Origin: an uncultured Bacteroidota bacterium
GTDB lineage: Bacteria; Bacteroidota; Bacteroidia; Chitinophagales; Chitinophagaceae
Reading direction: 5' to 3'
DNA: 8,433 nt
NCBI GenBank assembly: GCA_903913355.1
Contig: CAIWKU010000537.1
Coordinates: 1-8,433, forward strand
Part shown: positions 6,328 to 8,433 of the stretch, in pieces
How positions within the stretch are numbered: position 1 is the stretch's first letter
How the letters are laid out: every line of letters begins with the position of its first letter
Notes under the pieces: generated by a model
Seen by the model: only the letters and a program-made list of their open reading frames with translations
Database searches by the model: none
What the model was told of the DNA's origin: nothing
Made by a program: the position numbers and the translations under genes

Positions 6328-7359
6328 CTAATCTTCCCAAACGCTGAGTCCCTCACTGCAATTGGCGCAGATATCAATGTTTTTTCGACTCGATAGTAGT
6401 TCACGGCGAAATTGCTTATACTGATTGTTCTGCCAGGTTTCTTTGAAACTTTGTTTCGACAGATCGCCTAATTGATGGGTGGCATCTTTGTCAAAACAAC
6501 AGGGTACTACCAACCCATCCCAGGTAATCACATTTGCATGCCATAATTTCCAGCAATGATTGCGCAAACTGTTTTTGGCAACCATATTTCCCTGTGCATC
6601 TTTTTTATACCGGCTATACTTTTGATTTGAAGGAATCAGTTGATTCGGATCGTTTCGATAATCATACACCTGGGCAGTTTTAAAACGAACCTGGTCAACC
6701 CCGATTTCTTTTCCTAATTGTTTTACCTCTTCTATCTGGTGCTCATTGGGTTTTACTACGAGAAACTGGAAAAAAATAAATGGCGTTTTACTCTTCAGTG
6801 CTTTTTTCCATTTTACAATATTTCTGGCACCTTCCAACACTTTCTCCAGCCTGCCACCTACCCGATATTGCTCATACACTTCCTGGGTAGTTCCATCAAT
6901 GGAAATAATCAGCCTGTCCAAACCACTTTCCACTGTTTCACGTGCTTTTTCATCAGTCAGGTAATGCGCATTGGTGGACGTAGCCGTATATATTCCTTTA
7001 TCATGGGCATATTTTACCATTTGCAGGAAAGCTGGATTTAGGTAAGGCTCTCCCTGAAAATAAAAAATCAGGTAAATTAGGTCCTTATGAATATCGTCAA
7101 TGGTTTGTTTAAAAAAACTGTTTTCCAACATTCCAGTGGGTCTGGTAAAAGCACGAAGCCCACTCGGACATTCAGGGCAACGAAGATTACAGGAAGTGGT
7201 GGGTTCGAATGAAATAGAAATTGGAAGCCCCCATTGAACTGGCTTACCGCTGATTCGGCTTACCTGGTAGCTACTATACACTTTTGCCGCGTTCCAAAAT
7301 CGCCGTAAACTCAGCTTGCTGATTAAATTGATAGTATCTGTCCAGTTAAAATAAGCCAT
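6328..7359 (-). CDS. Radical SAM protein with SPASM-type C-terminal domain, substrate unknown
   Basis: With ATG at 7359 the protein has 343 residues. A TTG three codons earlier (7368) is possible but less likely. Numbering from the TTG, the [4Fe-4S]/SAM motif is C60-x3-C64-x2-C67, followed by F-Q-G-E-P-Y-L-N (104-111), the SAM-binding G-E-P-type motif, and S-I-D-G-T (156-160). The rest of the radical SAM barrel runs to about 235. The C-terminal Cys set fits a SPASM-like auxiliary cluster: C272, V-P-C-C-F-D (288-293) and C334-x2-C337. SPASM enzymes modify peptides, proteins or other substrates by radical chemistry. No precursor-peptide or partner gene is apparent, so the reaction is not known. 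The N-terminal 45 residues are basic and aromatic. It stands alone, 93 bases upstream of the MarR gene, with a long untranslated region in front. Confidence 0.9.
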   Translation of the reverse strand: MAYFNWTDTINLISKLSLRRFWNAAKVYSSYQVSRISGKPVQWGLPISISFEPTTSCNLRCPECPSGLRAFTRPTGMLENSFFKQTIDDIHKDLIYLIFYFQGEPYLNPAFLQMVKYAHDKGIYTATSTNAHYLTDEKARETVESGLDRLIISIDGTTQEVYEQYRVGGRLEKVLEGARNIVKWKKALKSKTPFIFFQFLVVKPNEHQIEEVKQLGKEIGVDQVRFKTAQVYDYRNDPNQLIPSNQKYSRYKKDAQGNMVAKNSLRNHCWKLWHANVITWDGLVVPCCFDKDATHQLGDLSKQSFKETWQNNQYKQFRRELLSSRKNIDICANCSEGLSVWED

Positions 7360-7448
7360 AATAAACAATAAAAATAGCCCGGAATTTTGAGATCGCCAGT
7401 TTTAGTATTAAGCCCGGGCATTGTTCTAAGGTGTAGCAATAGATCCGG

Positions 7449-7497
7449 ATTCAGGGGTAGAATTGACAGCTTGTCAATATGCCTGACAACCCTGAAT
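7449..7497. repeat. Nested inverted repeat upstream of the radical SAM gene
   Basis: The outer arms ATTCAGGG (7449-7456) and CCCTGAAT (7490-7497) are perfectly complementary over 8 bases. They enclose a perfect 7-base inverted repeat, ATTGACA (7462-7468), GCT, TGTCAAT (7472-7478). A further pair, CCTGACA (7482-7488) and TGTCAGG (7535-7541), overlaps the element. It lies 90 to 138 bases upstream of the radical SAM start and could be an operator for a dimeric regulator or a folded leader RNA. Confidence 0.6.
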
Positions 7498-7707
7498 TAA
7501 TACCGAAGGCTTTAACATTTTGTTGGTAAACTCATGTCAGGTTTTCGTATCTATTTATACAGTAGGATAGTTCAGGCAGCGGAAAAATGATGTAGGGTAT
7601 CTTTTTCAAAGTATTAACATAATGAACAATCCAACTGGTACAGGTTTTGCGTAAGTATATATAGATAATTACTAAACATTTTCTCATAAGCAGTTAGTTT
7701 TGGTTGC

Positions 7708-7738
7708 GGTCCCGATTTTCATCGGGACCAATTTTTTT
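7708..7738 (+). terminator. Strong hairpin with plus-strand T-tract
   Basis: A perfect 9-base stem, GGTCCCGAT (7708-7716) / ATCGGGACC (7721-7729), has a TTTC loop. It is followed by AA and seven T's on the plus strand (7732-7738). The hairpin touches the stop codon of the minus-strand VanZ-like gene, but in that direction no T-run follows it and the loop reads GAAA. The orientation therefore fits termination of plus-strand transcription, although no plus-strand gene is visible. It might also form the 3' end of the VanZ-like transcript by processing. Confidence 0.7.
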
Positions 7739-8119
7739 CTAGCCCTGCCTCGAGGCTTGTACCCGCCAATAAACCAAAGCCAGTAAACTGCCTGCACTAT
7801 CCGCAGCAATATCCAATAATTCAAAAGAACGCCCGGGTATCCAGTATTTCTGAACAAACTCCATGATAGTACCATAAGCAATGCCAGCCAGTGCAATCAG
7901 CAGAAAACAATTTTGTCTTTTTGCAAGAGGATATTCTGATTTTGTAAAAGGATAACTAAAAAGAAAACACAACAAAAAGAACATACAGATATGCACCCAT
8001 TTATCAGCATGAATCACCGCCAAAAAGGGATATTTAGGAATATTGGAACCCGGCAGACATAGTAATACAAGGCTGATGATAAACCAGAAAATGGCAGGAA
8101 TAAATTGTTGAAAGCGCAA
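7739..8119 (-). CDS. VanZ-like small membrane protein
   Basis: The 126-residue protein has four predicted membrane helices (about 8-23, 43-56, 71-86, 105-119). The VanZ-family pattern is present: D-K-W-V-H (39-43), Y-G-T-I-M-E-F-V-Q (82-90), G-R-S-F-E-L-L-D (96-103) and A-A-D-S-A-G (105-110), where many members have A-N-x-x-G. VanZ itself confers low-level teicoplanin resistance in enterococci. The many short homologues in other bacteria have no established role, so resistance should not be inferred. No ATG precedes the first helix after the upstream in-frame TAA; the only sensible start is TTG at 8119. It follows the anti-sigma factor gene by 31 bases on the same strand, so cotranscription is likely. 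Confidence 0.82.
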   Translation of the reverse strand: MRFQQFIPAIFWFIISLVLLCLPGSNIPKYPFLAVIHADKWVHICMFFLLCFLFSYPFTKSEYPLAKRQNCFLLIALAGIAYGTIMEFVQKYWIPGRSFELLDIAADSAGSLLALVYWRVQASRQG

Positions 8120-8151
8120 GATGTGCTGTTTAAGAAGGGAAAGTACAACAA

Positions 8152-8433
8152 CTATCCAACTTTACCAGCTACATACATCTGATCAATGGTAGGGCTTGGG
8201 CTTCCCCCTTTTTTCTCAAGAGTAATGGCAAAAACAGAGGCTTTGGGAATATTTTTCATTTTGCAAAGACCTGCGCATACGCCTATTACCCCAGCATCAA
8301 CCGGTTTGCCGTCAACAATGGCCCAGAGTTGGTATTGTTTATCAGGAGCAGCTTGCGGAAGTTTATTGGGCAATACATATACATCTTTCGATTTCGAATC
8401 CCAGAACACTGTAGCCAGATTTTCTTCCCGGCC
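8152..8433 (-). CDS. RskA-type anti-sigma factor, C-terminal part, truncated by window edge
   Basis: The last 93 residues are visible; the frame is open to the right edge, so the gene begins outside the window. The sequence matches the C-terminal domain of anti-sigma-K factor RskA (PF10099): V-F-W-D, V-Y-V-L-P-N-K-L-P, Y-Q-L-W-A-I-V-D-G-K-P-V-D-A-G-V, F-A-I-T-L-E-K-K-G-G-S-P-S-P-T and D-Q-M-Y-V-A-G-K-V at the end. In such proteins an N-terminal zinc-finger-type domain binds an ECF sigma factor in the cytoplasm, a single helix crosses the membrane, and this part lies outside. The partner sigma factor gene would be expected further right. A GTG at 8409 is an internal codon, not the start. Two Cys in V-C-A-G-L-C are unremarkable but could pair outside the cell. 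Confidence 0.88.
   Translation of the reverse strand, partial: GREENLATVFWDSKSKDVYVLPNKLPQAAPDKQYQLWAIVDGKPVDAGVIGVCAGLCKMKNIPKASVFAITLEKKGGSPSPTIDQMYVAGKVG

Larger units (their letters stand above)
7360..7738. other. Intergenic region of about 380 bases with inverted repeats, no convincing gene
   Basis: The region lies between the radical SAM gene and the VanZ-like gene, both on the minus strand. It must hold the promoter of the former. Only very short, unconvincing ORFs occur on either strand. It contains the perfect palindromes GCCCGGGC (7412-7419) and ATCCGGAT (7443-7450), a nested inverted repeat (7449-7497), four TGACA/TGTCA half-sites between 7464 and 7539, and a strong hairpin at 7708-7729 with its T-tract on the plus strand. 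I could not find a clear Bacteroidetes -33/-7 promoter by eye. Confidence 0.7.

Noticed and set aside
6718..7041. 107-residue plus-strand ORF
   Set aside because: It is antisense to the radical SAM core; the real frame carries the catalytic motifs.
7534..7590. 18-residue plus-strand ORF in the intergenic region
   Set aside because: It is too short, has no recognisable features, and overlaps an inverted-repeat arm.
7614..7679. 21-residue minus-strand ORF ending L-D-C-S-L-C, considered as a precursor peptide for the radical SAM enzyme
   Set aside because: There is no leader-peptide character, no clear promoter, and such short frames are expected by chance in AT-rich intergenic DNA.
7684..7896. 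Minus-strand ORF of 70 residues with hydrophobic stretches
   Set aside because: It overlaps the VanZ-like gene in another frame; its hydrophobicity is a frame shadow and its end runs into the hairpin.
7739..8119. Calling the VanZ-like protein a glycopeptide resistance gene
   Set aside because: Only the broad family pattern is present, with no van cluster around it; most such homologues have no shown role in resistance.
1..8433. CRISPR arrays, tRNA or rRNA genes, insertion sequences, phage or defence systems
   Set aside because: No regularly spaced repeats, RNA gene signatures, transposase or integrase motifs, or terminal inverted repeats with target duplications were seen.

Overview
The window looks like chromosomal DNA from a Bacteroidetes bacterium, most likely a relative of the Chitinophagaceae. 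The evidence is low-to-moderate GC, AT-rich leaders without Shine-Dalgarno sequences, Bacteroidetes-style proteins, and a kdp locus served by an NtrC-type regulator instead of KdpE. Every gene I can support lies on the minus strand, so transcription runs from high to low coordinates. Assignments come from reading motifs in the sequence; no database search was possible.

Right end (8433 to about 7360): the C-terminal part of an RskA-type anti-sigma factor, cut by the window edge, is followed after 31 bases by a small VanZ-like membrane protein. Next comes about 380 bases without a convincing gene. It holds a strong hairpin whose T-tract faces the plus strand, and a nested inverted repeat with several TGACA/TGTCA half-sites.

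Middle (7359 to 4111): three apparently separate genes follow. They are a radical SAM/SPASM enzyme, a MarR-family regulator with a tandem 7-base repeat in its leader, and an exported GHL10-type (DUF187, YngK-like) glycosyl-hydrolase-like protein that ends in a clear intrinsic terminator.

Left part (4019 to 1): this is a potassium-uptake locus. A sigma-54-dependent response regulator ends in an intrinsic terminator. Downstream is a short control region with a dyad and a -24/-12-like promoter. Then come three very small membrane-peptide ORFs, the last of which is recognisably kdpF, followed by kdpA and the first third of kdpB. kdpC and a KdpD-type sensor kinase would be expected beyond the left edge but are not visible. 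The proposed logic is that the regulator, once phosphorylated by an unseen kinase, activates the sigma-54 promoter and so drives the small ORFs and kdpFAB. The most interesting part is the control region plus the two extra membrane micro-ORFs ahead of kdpF.
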